The notes below the pieces were generated by a model. The model saw only the letters and a list, made by a program, of their open reading frames with translations. It had not been told where the DNA came from and made no database searches. Shown here piece by piece: positions 16,230-24,235 of a stretch of DNA of 64,000 nt; the stretch's first letter is position 1; every line of letters starts with the position of its first letter. The stretch spans positions 62,001 to 126,000 of the forward strand of contig JBDHYG010000004.1 in assembly GCA_039811225.1 (NCBI GenBank), read 5' to 3'. This DNA comes from JAFDXJ01 sp039811225. GTDB taxonomy: Bacteria > Bacteroidota > Bacteroidia > Chitinophagales > Chitinophagaceae. The translations under genes were made by a program, and so were the position numbers.

Positions 16230-17603
16230 TTATTCATGCATGGCTTCCCAACGTTGCATTATTTTTTCTTCGACTTCTGTTGAATCCCACAATTCCGCTA
16301 TACCGGGCATTTTCATAATTTCCTGCATAATGGATTCCTGGAAAATGCTTCTTCTTTTTGCTTCGGAATACCGTATCTGCGGGGAAAATGTAACCAATGA
16401 ATATGCCGGAATCCATTTATCAGGGTAACGGGTATTCAAATGTGCTTCAATTTTTTTCTGCAATAAAAATTGTGCATCAGCTGTTTTTGCACTCATTTCA
16501 TTAAAATTTCCAACAGCCAGATCAGATATGGCATCACCATCCGGTTTCCGTAAAACCTGGTAAGTATCGAATATTTTGGACCAGTCATCTCCATATTTAT
16601 CCATTAATTCTATCAGGACAGTACAATCTTCAAAACCACAATTCATTCCCTGGCCAAAGAAAGGTACCATTGCATGTGCAGCATCTCCAATGAGGGCAAA
16701 AGCATCATTACGTACCCAGGGATAACATTTAACCGTTACAAGGGATGAAGTCGGGTTAGTGAAAAAATCATCCACTAAAGTAGGCATATAGGCTACTGCA
16801 TCCTGAAAATGCAAATCAAAAAAAACCTGTACCTGTTCTTTTGTTTTCAATGCGGCAAATGAATTTTCGCCTTCAAAAGGAAAAAATAAAGTACAGGTAA
16901 ATGATTTATCAGTATTGGGTAAAGCAATGAGCATATATTCCTGTCGGGGCCAGATGTGTAAGGCATTTACTTGTAAGGCAAAATTATTACCTGCTGTTGG
17001 TGGAATGGATAATTCCTTGTATCCGCAATTAATATATGTCTGTTGATATTCAAACCGGTCGGATTGTAATTGATGCTGTAATCGGGAAGCGGAAAAAGCA
17101 CCATCAGCACCAAATATTATATCTGCTTGTTCTATCCGGCTTTCACCAGTCTGTTCATGGATAAAGGTAATGGCATTTTTTTTCCAATCAATTTTATCAC
17201 ACTTTTCCTGGAAGCATATTTGGACCCCTTCTTTTTCTGCCAGGTCCATCAGACGTTTATTCAATTCACCGCGTGAAACCGAATTAATAAATTGCCCTTC
17301 CTTACCATAAGGTTGAAATACTTCAGTACCATCAACATTATGAATTTGACGCCCATGCATGGGAATGGATATCTTTCTTATCTCATCTGCAATGCCTACT
17401 TTTTCCAGGGCTAAAAGGCCCCGGTCACTCAATGCCAGGTTGATCGAACGACCGGCTTGAATGGTAGCATTCCGCATATCAGGACGCCGTTCAAACATTC
17501 GTACCGAATGTCCCCGTTTGACCAGGTAAATAGATAATAAACTTCCGACAAGACCGGCACCACAGATGATAATATTTTTATGTGACTGTTTGGATTTATT
17601 CAT
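16230..17603 (-). CDS. kmo: Kynurenine 3-monooxygenase
   Basis: This FAD-dependent hydroxylase converts L-kynurenine to 3-hydroxykynurenine with NADPH and O2. The 457-residue protein starts with the dinucleotide-binding motif IIICGAGLVGSLLSIYLVKRG and ERRPDMR. The second FAD motif is in FALIGDAAHAMVPFFGQGMN near residue 305. The C-terminal region is of the length found in KMO proteins. It lies 2 bases after kynU, so the two form an operon of the tryptophan to 3-hydroxyanthranilate route. Confidence 0.93.
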   Translation of the reverse strand: MNKSKQSHKNIIICGAGLVGSLLSIYLVKRGHSVRMFERRPDMRNATIQAGRSINLALSDRGLLALEKVGIADEIRKISIPMHGRQIHNVDGTEVFQPYGKEGQFINSVSRGELNKRLMDLAEKEGVQICFQEKCDKIDWKKNAITFIHEQTGESRIEQADIIFGADGAFSASRLQHQLQSDRFEYQQTYINCGYKELSIPPTAGNNFALQVNALHIWPRQEYMLIALPNTDKSFTCTLFFPFEGENSFAALKTKEQVQVFFDLHFQDAVAYMPTLVDDFFTNPTSSLVTVKCYPWVRNDAFALIGDAAHAMVPFFGQGMNCGFEDCTVLIELMDKYGDDWSKIFDTYQVLRKPDGDAISDLAVGNFNEMSAKTADAQFLLQKKIEAHLNTRYPDKWIPAYSLVTFSPQIRYSEAKRRSIFQESIMQEIMKMPGIAELWDSTEVEEKIMQRWEAMHE

Positions 17604-17605
17604 TT

Positions 17606-18877
17606 TTATCGGCTATACATTTCAATAATTTTATAAAAGCGATACACTTCTTCAAATGTGTTATACAAAGGTACCGGCGCTATACGAATTACGTTGGGTT
17701 CTCGCCAGTCTGCCACTACCCCGTTTTCTTGCAGCTGCTTAAAAATTTCTTTTCCATTTTTTCGCATGAGCAATGAAACCTGGCAGCCCCGTTGATGTTC
17801 TTTTACCGGCGTGATAATTTCCAGTAAAGCATCCCTGTTTGGAAGAGTGGCTAAAAGAAAAAGAAGGAAGCCGGACAGTAATTTTCCTTTTTCAAAAATA
17901 TTTTTCATGCCAGCTTGCATAAAAATATCCAGCGCAGCCTTATGTGCAGCCATAGATAGAACCGGTGCATTGCTCAACTGCCAGCCTTCTGCTGATGGAA
18001 TGGGATCAAATTCATCCGGCATGGCAAATCGGGTCTTTTTATTACTGCCCCACCAGCCGGCCATACGGGGAAATTTTTTATTAGTGGCATGCTGTTCATG
18101 TATAAATATACCGGCCACTCCACCCGGGCCACTGTTCAAATATTTGTAACTACACCAACATGCAAAATCAACATTCCACCGGTGCAATGCCAATGGAATA
18201 TTTCCTACGGCATGTGCCAGGTCAAAACCGGCATAGGCACCAATAGCATGTGCGGCTTCCGTAATTTTTTGAATATTAAACACCTGTCCGGAGTAATAAT
18301 TGACGCCCCCCAACAGGACCAGGCTAATGGAATCTTTATTTTCCCGGATAACCTGATAAATTGTTTCTTCATCAATATTTGCCTCACCAGGAGGTGGCGC
18401 AATTTCAAGTAGCGCCTCTTTCGGATCAAAGCCATGTAATTTTACCTGGGATTGCAATGCATATTGATCGGAAGGGAAAGCTTTTGCTTCACATACAATT
18501 TTAAATCGCTTCTTGTTTGGCCTATAAAAACTAGCCATCAATAAATGCAGGTTTACTGTAAGCTGATTCATGGCAACTACTTCTTTTTCCCGGGCGCCAA
18601 CAATAGTAGCCAGTGGACGGGCAAACTGTTCATGATAAGGCATCCAGGGTTTTCGTGCGTGGAAATGGCCTTCCACTCCCAGTTTGGCCCAGTCTTCCAG
18701 TTCCTGTAAAATATATTGACGTGTGGTAATGGGTTGTAAGCCTAAAGAATTCCCGGTAAAATAAATAGTTTCTTTTCCCTTGAAGCGAGGAATATAAAAT
18801 TGTTTCCTGTATTTGCGCAACGGATCTTCCTGATCCAATTTTTTGGCAAAAGCCAGGGAACACTCAAAAGATATCAT
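17606..18877 (-). CDS. kynU: Kynureninase
   Basis: This PLP-dependent enzyme splits kynurenine or 3-hydroxykynurenine into an anthranilate and alanine. The 423-residue protein contains the cofactor lysine, Lys245, in CSYKYLNSGPGG, the segment FDLAHAVGNIPLALH, and an N terminus typical of the family (YFTGNSLGLQP). The length matches bacterial and animal enzymes. It is the promoter-proximal gene of the kynU-kmo pair. Tryptophan dioxygenase and hydroxyanthranilate dioxygenase genes are not in the window. Confidence 0.95.
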   Translation of the reverse strand: MISFECSLAFAKKLDQEDPLRKYRKQFYIPRFKGKETIYFTGNSLGLQPITTRQYILQELEDWAKLGVEGHFHARKPWMPYHEQFARPLATIVGAREKEVVAMNQLTVNLHLLMASFYRPNKKRFKIVCEAKAFPSDQYALQSQVKLHGFDPKEALLEIAPPPGEANIDEETIYQVIRENKDSISLVLLGGVNYYSGQVFNIQKITEAAHAIGAYAGFDLAHAVGNIPLALHRWNVDFACWCSYKYLNSGPGGVAGIFIHEQHATNKKFPRMAGWWGSNKKTRFAMPDEFDPIPSAEGWQLSNAPVLSMAAHKAALDIFMQAGMKNIFEKGKLLSGFLLFLLATLPNRDALLEIITPVKEHQRGCQVSLLMRKNGKEIFKQLQENGVVADWREPNVIRIAPVPLYNTFEEVYRFYKIIEMYSR

Positions 18878-18930
18878 GTAAAAAAATTAGGACAGCAATG
18901 TACAATGAAAAATTGAAAATGATTTGTTTC

Positions 18931-18960
18931 ATAAAAAAGCCTCCTTTAGAAAAAGGAGGC
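18931..18960 (-). terminator. Rho-independent terminator after the bacilliredoxin gene
   Basis: The stem GCCTCCTTT / AAAGGAGGC (18939-18947 with 18952-18960) encloses a four-base loop. On the minus strand it is followed by six T residues. It lies about 55 bases past the brxA stop and upstream of kynU, so it insulates the two units. Confidence 0.9.
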
Positions 18961-19014
18961 GGTATTTACTAACCCATCTAAGAACATCTGCTCTCTAATG
19001 GATACATTGAACTG

Positions 19015-19428
19015 CTAACAATATTCTTCGAAAGCAGCAATAAGGTTACTGGCAATCATTTGTGCTGATTTGCCTTCAATATGATGACGCTCCAAAAAAT
19101 GCACCAGCTCACCATCTTTGAATAATGCGACTGAAGGTGAACTTGGCGGATAGGGTGATAAATGCTGACGAATAGCAGTTACGGCTTCAATATCAAATCC
19201 GGCAAATGAGGTGGCTAAATGATCTGGCTTCTTTTCAGCATTCATCACAGCCATTACCACACCCGGTCGTGCACTTCCGGCCGCACAACCACAAACTGAA
19301 TTAATCATTACTAAAGTGGTTCCGCTTTCTTTTAATTGATTCTCTACCGCGTCTTTGTCTAATAATTCTACAAACCCATGTTCCGTTAATTCTGCCTTCA
19401 TGGGTGTTACTATTTCTGTTGGATACAT
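19015..19428 (-). CDS. Bacilliredoxin, BrxA/BrxB (YphP/YqiW) family
   Basis: A 137-residue thioredoxin-fold protein that removes bacillithiol from protein cysteines or acts as a disulfide isomerase. The active-site motif is CGC (Cys46-Gly-Cys48) in SVCGCAAGSARPGV, as in BrxA/BrxB. The start MYPTEIVTPM at 19428 is preferred over the in-frame start at 19452 because family members begin with a short Tyr-rich segment. It is monocistronic, with its own promoter element and terminator. Confidence 0.9.
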   Translation of the reverse strand: MYPTEIVTPMKAELTEHGFVELLDKDAVENQLKESGTTLVMINSVCGCAAGSARPGVVMAVMNAEKKPDHLATSFAGFDIEAVTAIRQHLSPYPPSSPSVALFKDGELVHFLERHHIEGKSAQMIASNLIAAFEEYC

Positions 19429-19449
19429 AATTGATTTTTTAAAGGACAA

Positions 19450-19457
19450 CAAAAATA
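19450..19457 (-). promoter_or_regulatory. -7 promoter element of the bacilliredoxin gene
   Basis: TATTTTTG on the minus strand matches TAnnTTTG and lies 21 bases upstream of the ATG at 19428. It falls inside the longer open frame, which supports the shorter start. Confidence 0.5.
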
Positions 19458-19647
19458 ATCAAATTGTTGATTTATTAAAACAAATGATATGAACAAGCCA
19501 TTATGTCTGTCAATTTCTAATTATTTGACACAATGGCATATATTTTTAAACTAACCTGCTATTAAGTCAACAAATTGGTTGTCAACATATAGTGGCATTT
19601 TGTTTGGAGATAAATGAGAAAATTAATCAACTTTAAAATTTATAATT

Positions 19648-20073
19648 ATGACTACTATTGCTAAACAAAACTTCAGGCCACTTAGTGACTTATTTGAAGA
19701 ATTATTTACTGGTTTTCCGGTTCGTAACCAGGTCTTCCAAAATGGCGCTATGCCTCCGGTAAATATCCATGAAACAGAGGATGCATACCACATAGAGTTG
19801 GTAGCCCCCGGATTGAAAAAAGAAGATTTCAAAGTAAATGTGGAAAAAGGGATGCTAACCATCAGCTACGAAAAGCAGCAGGAAGATGAAAAGAATAATT
19901 ACAAAACACACCGTAAAGAATTCAGCCTGGTAAGTTTCAAAAGAAGCTTTCACGTTGAAGATAAGATCAATGTGGATGGTATCAAAGCCATGTATGAAAA
20001 TGGTGTATTGAAATTACTGCTTCCCAAAAGAGAAGAATTGAAAGTAATGCCGAAAGAAATTACCATTCAATAA
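19648..20073 (+). CDS. Small heat shock protein, Hsp20/alpha-crystallin family
   Basis: A 141-residue ATP-independent holdase chaperone. The alpha-crystallin domain spans about residues 38-141, with NIHETEDAYHIELVAPGLKKEDFKV at its front and a C-terminal GVLKLLLPKREE, the usual GVL motif. The N-terminal arm (FRPLSDLFEELFTG) is short. The 195-base upstream region is AT-rich and has no CIRCE element that I can see. The gene is followed by a strong terminator and is single. Confidence 0.93.
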   Translation: MTTIAKQNFRPLSDLFEELFTGFPVRNQVFQNGAMPPVNIHETEDAYHIELVAPGLKKEDFKVNVEKGMLTISYEKQQEDEKNNYKTHRKEFSLVSFKRSFHVEDKINVDGIKAMYENGVLKLLLPKREELKVMPKEITIQ

Positions 20074-20087
20074 TTTCTTGATCACAA

Positions 20088-20120
20088 AAAATCCCCGGAG
20101 TTTATTCGGGGATTTTTTTT
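20088..20120 (+). terminator. Bidirectional Rho-independent terminator between hsp20 and the DUF2207 gene
   Basis: The stem AATCCCCG / CGGGGATT (20090-20097 with 20107-20114) has an A run before it and eight T residues after it. It lies 16 bases past the hsp20 stop and just past the end of the convergent DUF2207 gene at 20130. Confidence 0.9.
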
Positions 20121-20129
20121 ATTATTTAT

Positions 20130-21857
20130 CTACCAGCTACCGCCGCCGCCCCCACCGCCACCGCCGCCGGAGAAACCGCCCCCACCAAAACTTCCGCCAC
20201 TGCTACCACTGCTGGCCGGTGAACTATTAAACGTACTAGTCATTGCACTCATCGAATTATTGAAGCTATTCATAAAGGTAGCAGTATTAAATCCATAGCC
20301 ACTATAGTTTCCCTGGTACCAGCTGGGTGGTGGGATGTCCAGGCCTTTTAGTTTATCTTTCCAGGCTGAAGCCATATTAAAAACAATAGCATAAGGCAAT
20401 ACTTTATCAAAATAATTCGGATCCTGTTTTAAAAATTCCTGCAACTTGTCTTGCTCTGCTGTTTTGATAAATTCCTTAAAGCCCAATAACTGATAATACA
20501 GGTCATTTCCTTTCGGTGTTTTTTTCACCATAAAAAAGCCGAATAGTAATACAATCAGGCCACTAACTCCCAGGCCTATTCCGATCCACTTATTTTCAAA
20601 CCATAAAGATGCAGACATAATAAGGCCAACTAGCAATAGGATAAAACCCAGTGCAGGAAAAAGACAACCCCGTGTACGCGAACCTTTTTCATAATAGGCA
20701 TCCCGAATAATTTCACTGGTTAATTGCGTCCTGGCTCTACTCATTTTGATATATAACTCATTTTTCAGATCATCTAATTTTACCCGGTCACGCAAACCAA
20801 ATATGCCATTAAAAATAGTCTTTTCAAATTCATGGCTACCGGATGGCAAATCTTTGAGTTTAATAAATTCATATTTTGTTTTTTTGACCAGGCCGGCAAG
20901 TGATTTTTCTTCTGTTTCAATGATCTTCAGATTCCCATTAGCTCCCCAGTAAGGTACTAATGCCGTCAGGTCCTTTTGATCTAACACATTATCGATAATA
21001 TAACCGGCAATAGATGGTACTGTTCCGGCGGGAGGATAAAATTCGGTCTGCACGGTTCTTTTCTCATCTCTCCCTTTTTTATACCAATAAGAAAACATTC
21101 CTAAAAAAGCCAGGATGGGCGCTATTAGCCAGCCGATTCCTCGCATCTCATAATTTGGTTGAATTAAAAAATCTTTGGGAAAAGCAATACCGACTGTTAA
21201 GCCTTGTCCTGCATATAACTTTTCGGTGGTATAGCCGGTAAAAATTTTACTGCTTTCCCAACCGGATAGTGTATTATTTTCCGTAGAGCCGGTATAACCG
21301 GTTGCCACAAAATACCTTGTTGTATCAGGCAGATCTTTTGGCAGCACAACACTAAAATGTACTGCATCAATAACGACCGGCCATCTATCTCCTATCAGGT
21401 TAAAATATAATTCAGAATGGTCAGTAAAAAAATTGATAGAGTTAAGCACCCTGTATTTAATAATATAGCGCTGGTCGCCATCCACTAACTGATCGGCTGA
21501 ACCAATTTTGATCGATTTATAATCGCCGGATGTGGATGTCTCAAAATGCCAGCCTTCCACTTGTATATTTTCCAGGATCGTACGGGTATAACCTCCACCT
21601 GTAAGTTGTTTTTCTGCTTTTTCCGTACCCGTAGGTATTTGCTGGACCTGGTACCGAAAAGGAATCATTCGAAAAATCCCATGCCGGGGTTCTGTAAAAT
21701 GGACCAGGATGTTTTCGGTAATGTCCAACGAGGCGTCCTGGTTGACTTTTACCTCTACGCCATAATCTTTTATGGTGAAATATTCTTGTGCATAAACAGA
21801 AGCATTGATCAGCAGAAGAACAAAAACAGAAAGCAAAACTTTTTTGAACATAGTCAT
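20130..21857 (-). CDS. DUF2207 membrane protein with glycine-rich C-terminus
   Basis: A 575-residue protein with a signal peptide (about residues 1-23) and an exported DUF2207 domain (YFTIKDYGVEVKVNQDASLDI onward). Membrane spans lie near residues 240-258, 396-416 and 423-442. The tail is almost pure Gly/Ser and ends in GGGSW. The role is unknown; Gly-rich DUF2207 proteins are usually encoded next to lemA. Here the ATG overlaps the lemA stop by one base (TAATG), which indicates translational coupling. A second Met two codons later is an alternative start. Confidence 0.88.
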   Translation of the reverse strand: MTMFKKVLLSVFVLLLINASVYAQEYFTIKDYGVEVKVNQDASLDITENILVHFTEPRHGIFRMIPFRYQVQQIPTGTEKAEKQLTGGGYTRTILENIQVEGWHFETSTSGDYKSIKIGSADQLVDGDQRYIIKYRVLNSINFFTDHSELYFNLIGDRWPVVIDAVHFSVVLPKDLPDTTRYFVATGYTGSTENNTLSGWESSKIFTGYTTEKLYAGQGLTVGIAFPKDFLIQPNYEMRGIGWLIAPILAFLGMFSYWYKKGRDEKRTVQTEFYPPAGTVPSIAGYIIDNVLDQKDLTALVPYWGANGNLKIIETEEKSLAGLVKKTKYEFIKLKDLPSGSHEFEKTIFNGIFGLRDRVKLDDLKNELYIKMSRARTQLTSEIIRDAYYEKGSRTRGCLFPALGFILLLVGLIMSASLWFENKWIGIGLGVSGLIVLLFGFFMVKKTPKGNDLYYQLLGFKEFIKTAEQDKLQEFLKQDPNYFDKVLPYAIVFNMASAWKDKLKGLDIPPPSWYQGNYSGYGFNTATFMNSFNNSMSAMTSTFNSSPASSGSSGGSFGGGGFSGGGGGGGGGGSW

Positions 21858-22414
21858 TAGAATTTCACTTCAACATTTTTAGCTTCATCCGGGTTCTCAA
21901 GTTCATAGAAATCACGGGCTTTGAACCCCAATGAATTGGCAATAAGTACGGCGGGGAATTGCTGTATGGCTGTGTTATAATCGCGTACTGTAGCATTAAA
22001 ATAACGGCGTGCATTGCCTAAATCGTTTTCTATATTTTGTAAAGCTTCCTGCAGTTCCAGGAAATTCTGGTTAGCTTTTAAATCCGGATAATTTTCAGCA
22101 ATGGCCAATAAGCCACGTAATGCTCCGCCTAATGCCTGGTTGGCGGCGGCGGCTCCCTTCACATCATCCGGTGGGACAGCAACGGCCGCCGCCCGGGCTT
22201 GCGTTACTTTTTCCAGTACTGAACTTTCATGTGCGGCATATCCTTTCACCGTATTTACCAGGTTAGGAATGAGATCAAATCTTTTTTTAAGGAAGACACG
22301 TATATCACTCCAGCTATTATCGACTTTTATTTTAAACTGCACCAGTTTGTTATACAGGCCTATCGCCCATAAAATCAGTAGAACAATTACTCCAATGATA
22401 ATCCAGGTAGTCAT
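21857..22414 (-). CDS. LemA family protein
   Basis: A 185-residue protein with an N-terminal signal anchor (TTWIIIGVIVLLILWAIGLY) followed by a long helical LemA domain. Typical elements are LVQFKIKVDNSWSDI, KRFDLIPNLVNTVKGYAAHE and NARRYFNATVRDYNTAIQQFP. The exact function is unknown; LemA partners with DUF2207/TPM-type membrane proteins. The ATG at 22414 is preferred over the upstream start at 22456 because the hydrophobic anchor begins there. It is the first gene of the lemA-DUF2207 pair. Confidence 0.92.
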   Translation of the reverse strand: MTTWIIIGVIVLLILWAIGLYNKLVQFKIKVDNSWSDIRVFLKKRFDLIPNLVNTVKGYAAHESSVLEKVTQARAAAVAVPPDDVKGAAAANQALGGALRGLLAIAENYPDLKANQNFLELQEALQNIENDLGNARRYFNATVRDYNTAIQQFPAVLIANSLGFKARDFYELENPDEAKNVEVKF

Positions 22415-22485
22415 GTTGAATGGTTTAATGATGAGAAATAGTCGGTTGATTTGCAATATACTAAAATTGGGACAAGAAAAAAGAT

Positions 22486-23049
22486 TTACCCCAATTTATC
22501 TAACTCGGCTACCAATCTTCCGGCCATTCGGGTAATAGCCTCTTTTACCAATATATTTTGATCCATATGTGGCTTTTCCGGGTCAAGTATTTCGCGTAAT
22601 GGTATAAATGGCAGCGCAAATTCATGTAACATCTTTTTATAAAACACCATTTCCGCTGCCTGGTCCCAATCTAATATAACGATCAATGAACAGTGCCTTT
22701 CAATTAACGATAAAGCATATTTCCTGCAAAAAAGTTCAAATATAGTGACCCCGTTTTCATTTGATGAAGTTGAGGACAGAAAATAAAATACTACCCGGGG
22801 CCTAATCTTTTTCAAGATACCATCATACTGCTTAATGTCTGATAGTTTGTCTTTTATATTAGATTTTTCTATGACAAACTCCCACTTGTAACCAGCAATG
22901 ATTTTTAATTGATCCAGTAATTGCTGTTGATTCGACTATGGGAAATGCAGCAATAGTACGGAAGGCTTTTTCTTTTTTTCTCTTACAAAAGAAAATATGG
23001 TAATGGCCAGTATAAACAGAATGACAAAAATGAGCTGGCCGTTTTGCAT
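22486..23049 (-). pseudogene. Small membrane-anchored gene interrupted by an in-frame amber codon
   Basis: Reading the minus strand from the ATG at 23049 gives MQNGQLIFVILFILAITIFS (a membrane anchor), then VREKKKKPSVLLLHFP and a TAG at 22938-22936. The same frame then continues open for 149 codons (SNQQQLLDQLKIIAGYKWEF ... LVAELDKLG) to 22486. The continuation has an alternating strand/helix pattern (RPRVVFYFLSS, LIVILDWDQAAEM) that faintly resembles the end of an SGNH-like fold, but I do not name it. Without the stop the product would be 187 residues. It lies 36 bases after cphB on the same strand. A nonsense mutation is the simplest explanation; readthrough or a sequencing error are alternatives. 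Confidence 0.65.
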
Positions 23050-23085
23050 TGCCAATAATACACTTTATTTCATTGTATTTGGCAA

Positions 23086-23976
23086 TCAGGCTATATCCTT
23101 TATAGCCGGTGAAGCAGCTGTTCCTATTTTCTCTACAAATTTCCTTTCTTTCAATAAATAGCCGTTTCCCTTGGCACAAAAATGTACTTTCAGGTCTTCA
23201 ATACTTATCGGGTTACCTTCGGGTATATGGGTGATATTACTATGTTTGATATTGATACCATCAATAATAATTACCAGCCCACTGCCGATGGCTTCCATTT
23301 CGTTTCCATGCCGTATGAGCATACCGGTATCTTCACCCAGGCCAACACCGATGCATTCAGGATGTGCAGCCACTGCCTGAGCCAACCGGCCAAATCGGCC
23401 ACGTTTTTCGAAATGCGAATCAAAGATTACATCCGGCATAAAACCTAAGCCGGTCGTGATTTTCACTTCCCCTTTTAAATGAGCTAAGGTGGCGTTTCCC
23501 TCATAAATCATGGTTTGACTCATGGCCATGGCGCCGGCTGAGGTACCAGCTACCACAAACGCTTCTTCCCGGTAACGTTGCAGAATAATATCCAGGAATG
23601 GAGTTCCGCCATAAATAGAAGATAAGCGCATTTGGTTTCCCCCGCTAAACATGATGCAATCACAATCCCGCAGGCGCTTCAGGTAGTCACCGTCATTAAC
23701 GGTATCCCGGCTCCGGATATTCATGACACCTATGTTATTACAACCGATCTTATGAAAAGCAGTGAGGTAATTTTCTCCCACTTCTTTTGGGATGGAGCTG
23801 GCTGTTGTTACTACTTCTATTCTGGCATTATATCCGCCGGCTTCTTTTACAATGCGGTTTAAAATGCCCAGCTCAAAAAAATTAAGATTGTTCCTGTGAA
23901 TTTCGCCTGTTTCGAGGTTAGTGCCCTTATCTTCTGCACCACCAATGGCGACTAATTTTCCTTTAATGTCACTCAT
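23086..23976 (-). CDS. cphB: Cyanophycinase
   Basis: This is an S51-type serine peptidase that cleaves cyanophycin (the Asp-Arg storage polymer) to beta-Asp-Arg dipeptides. The 296-residue protein begins GKLVAIGGAEDKG and carries the nucleophile elbow GTSAGAMAMS, with Ser146. Family segments FSGGNQMRL and GLGFMPDVIFDSHFEKRGR are present. No signal peptide is seen, so it should act in the cytoplasm. It is divergent from cphA across a 259-base spacer, the usual pairing of polymer breakdown and synthesis. Confidence 0.95.
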   Translation of the reverse strand: MSDIKGKLVAIGGAEDKGTNLETGEIHRNNLNFFELGILNRIVKEAGGYNARIEVVTTASSIPKEVGENYLTAFHKIGCNNIGVMNIRSRDTVNDGDYLKRLRDCDCIMFSGGNQMRLSSIYGGTPFLDIILQRYREEAFVVAGTSAGAMAMSQTMIYEGNATLAHLKGEVKITTGLGFMPDVIFDSHFEKRGRFGRLAQAVAAHPECIGVGLGEDTGMLIRHGNEMEAIGSGLVIIIDGINIKHSNITHIPEGNPISIEDLKVHFCAKGNGYLLKERKFVEKIGTAASPAIKDIA

Positions 23977-23997
23977 GAATTGGATTCGTAATTCCTA

Positions 23998-24005
23998 CAA
24001 AAATA
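23998..24005 (-). promoter_or_regulatory. -7 promoter element of cphB
   Basis: TATTTTTG on the minus strand matches TAnnTTTG and lies 21 bases upstream of the cphB ATG. The remaining 230 bases toward cphA are AT-rich; I see no exact -7 match for cphA there. Confidence 0.5.
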
Positions 24006-24235
24006 AGGGAATTGAAATTTTTGTAAAAACACGTCAGGCATCTTCACCCGTAATCTGATAAACATGTGGATAAAAAGTCGACTATAGTCCTTGGACAAAC
24101 AGCTGTTTCTATTTCAAACCCGGCCCTTAAAAAAAATTATTTTATTCCTGAAAAAATATTTTCCTATCTTCCTTTTTTTCAAATCAAAAGCAAGCAACCC
24201 ATTTCATCATTACCTTTAAAATAAATCAATCATCT

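Noticed and set aside
20130..20200. Repetitive GC-rich stretch (CCGCC repeats)
   Set aside because: It encodes the glycine-rich tail of the DUF2207 protein and is not an independent repeat element.
22859..23179. 106-codon frame on the minus strand between cphB and the broken gene
   Set aside because: It overlaps cphB in another frame and has no domain-like composition; the frame starting at 23049 explains the region better.
24006..24235. Possible small RNA or riboswitch upstream of cphA
   Set aside because: The spacer is AT-rich with no stable stem or conserved motif that I can support.
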